64,000 bases of DNA from JAHFUI01 sp041485905. Lineage in GTDB: Bacteria; Acidobacteriota; Vicinamibacteria; Vicinamibacterales; CAVVIG01. The stretch spans positions 1 through 64,000 of the forward strand of contig JBGPKK010000004.1 of the NCBI GenBank assembly GCA_041485905.1. Direction: 5' to 3'. Each line of letters begins with the position of its first letter. Within the stretch, counting starts at the first letter, position 1. The translations under genes and the position numbers were made by a program. The notes under the pieces are model-generated. The model saw only the letters and a list, made by a program, of their open reading frames with translations, did not search any database and was not told where the DNA came from. Shown here piece after piece: positions 62,991-64,000 of this stretch.

Positions 62991-64000
62991 ATGATCCATC
63001 TTGCGCTCATCGCGCTGCTCGCTCAGAACGCGTCTTCTTCACTTCAAGGCATTGTCTTGAACGCCGGGACCAACGCTCCGCTTTCCAAAGCCGTCGTCGA
63101 AATCCGTGGAGACGACAGCAGCGCTCCTCCGCTCTACACCACGACGACCGAAAGCAATGGAAGATTTCTGATCCCAAATGTGCGGCCGGGCCGCTATCGG
63201 CTTGTGGCCAGTCGACCGGGGTACGTGCGCCGGACGCTCAGCGTGAGCGTTGCCCAAGGACGGACCGAAGACGTACAGGCGTTGCTGACGCCGACCGCCG
63301 CCATTGCCGGACGGGTCTCTGGCGCCAACGGCGAGCCGATGGGCAACGTCGACGTCGACGCGCTGAAGGCATCGTATCAGGATGGACGACGCATTCTCAC
63401 CACCGTGCAAACCGTGCGGACCGACGATCGCGGCGAGTATCGACTCTTCTGACTGCCCCCGGGCCGATACTACGTGAGCGCGACGCATCAGGACGCGAAA
63501 GGCATCATGGAAAGGATGATGGGGTCGGCTGGAACCTTCGAGGGCGGCATTGGCGTCGGCCCGAGCCCGGGTGGTTTCAACCAAGCCAGATCCGTCGGCG
63601 ATCCCGCCGTCGCTGTCCAACTGCCCCAGCTCGAGCTCGAAGCGCAGCAGCAGTCGGAACGGTACGTGGCCGTCTATTTCGCAGGAACGATTAGCGACCA
63701 AAGCGCGTCGCCCATCGATCTGCGCGCCGGCGCGGACGTCGGCGGCGTGGATCTGTTGCTGGCGCCGGTGCGCGCGCGGCACGTGCGAGGCGTCGTCATC
63801 AACGGCGCGACCGGGCAAGTCGCGCAGTACGCGGGGCTCAGAGTGATCGGCGCCGCTTCCCTTCCCGGTGGGCCTGGTGGCGGCATGAATGCCGACGGCC
63901 GCGCGGAAATCAACGAGGACGGCTCGTTCGACCTCACGCTGTTTCCTGGATCGCATATCTTGATCGGCACCGCCGGAAACGGAGTCGGATACGTGAGCCT
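62991..64000 (+). pseudogene. Carboxypeptidase-regulatory-like protein (tandem family, copy 3), interrupted by a stop codon, runs off the right edge
   Basis: Starts two bases after copy 2 (ATG 62991, MIHLALIALLAQNASS) and follows it closely. At 63450-63452 the codon that is TGG (Trp in RLFWLPPGR) in copies 1 and 2 is TGA. The frame after it continues without any further stop to the end of the window: LPPGRYYVSATHQDAK, ERYVAVYFAGTISDQSASPI, RARHVRGVVINGATGQVAQY, GSFDLTLFPGSHILIGTAG. A single recent nonsense mutation, a sequencing error or suppression are the options. As written, only a 153-residue N-terminal fragment would be made, with two of the regulatory-like units. Confidence 0.75.

Noticed and set aside
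63450..63452. UGA as selenocysteine or programmed readthrough in paralogue 3
   Set aside because: The position is Trp in both paralogues, no catalytic role is known, and I see no selenocysteine-insertion hairpin just downstream. A nonsense mutation or sequencing error is simpler.

Overview
The window is a GC-rich, gene-dense piece of a bacterial chromosome. Several genes point to an Acidobacteriota-type genome, perhaps Vicinamibacteria: a BlaI/BlaR1-like pair fused to TonB and carboxypeptidase-regulatory domains, tandem carboxypeptidase-regulatory proteins, PD40 propeller proteins, a B12-binding radical SAM protein and a SUMF1-like fusion. This placement is inference; there is no rRNA or other phylogenetic anchor, and I found no tRNA, CRISPR array, prophage or intact insertion sequence.

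Layout. 1-3.7 kb: minor-pilin operon (fimT-pilV-pilW-pilX) on the minus strand, running off the left edge. 3.9-13.4 kb: radical SAM protein, SUMF1-like protein, M23 peptidase, the ABC-F ATPase Uup, a PD40 propeller and an M28-PDZ peptidase. 13.5-15.8 kb: SDR-PRODH-DinB operon. 16-19.7 kb: HtrA protease next to an OmpR-type two-component system, with a possible response-regulator box between them. 19.8-21.2 kb: winged-helix protein plus PIMT-like methyltransferase, divergent from a TolC-EmrA-EmrB efflux operon (21.3-25.5 kb). 25.5-44.3 kb: mostly housekeeping and metabolic genes (transglycosylase, chlorite-dismutase family, ferredoxin, exonuclease III, lysC, pepT, GH36 galactosidase, lepB, PilZ, purA, an AAA-like ATPase, RNase III, RsbU phosphatase, cystathionine synthase/lyase, DedA, cutA, ftsB). 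44.3-54.1 kb: a surface/small-molecule island. 54.1-57.3 kb: ankyrin protein and two unknowns. 57.4-64 kb: blaI, the blaR1-like gene and a tandem family of three carboxypeptidase-regulatory proteins, the last broken by a stop codon.

The strongest candidate for an undescribed system is the 46.2-54.1 kb island. It holds a RibD-C reductase, a PTPS/QueD homologue that has lost its catalytic Cys and one zinc His, an MDR dehydrogenase, two methyltransferases, a GT4 glycosyltransferase, a CDP-alcohol phosphotransferase, an LtaS/sulfatase-superfamily membrane enzyme and the C-terminal stump of a RibA (GTP cyclohydrolase II) gene. Together these suggest a GTP-derived pterin- or pyrimidine-like compound attached to a lipid or glycan.

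Three other themes run across the window. (1) Palindromic elements made of 7-9 bp tandem words, and other small hairpins, lie between genes and repeatedly enter reading frames. They supply N-terminal export signals or linkers (M23, M28 and transglycosylase genes) and C-terminal tails (PRODH, RNase III, the 56.1 kb membrane protein, CDP-alcohol transferase). (2) Many genes have a TATAAT-like box only 6-12 bp before the start codon and no Shine-Dalgarno sequence, suggesting frequent leaderless or very short-leader mRNAs. (3) There are several fresh gene ruins: a second FkbM copy, the ribA stump, a PD40 kinase tail and the third carboxypeptidase-regulatory paralogue.
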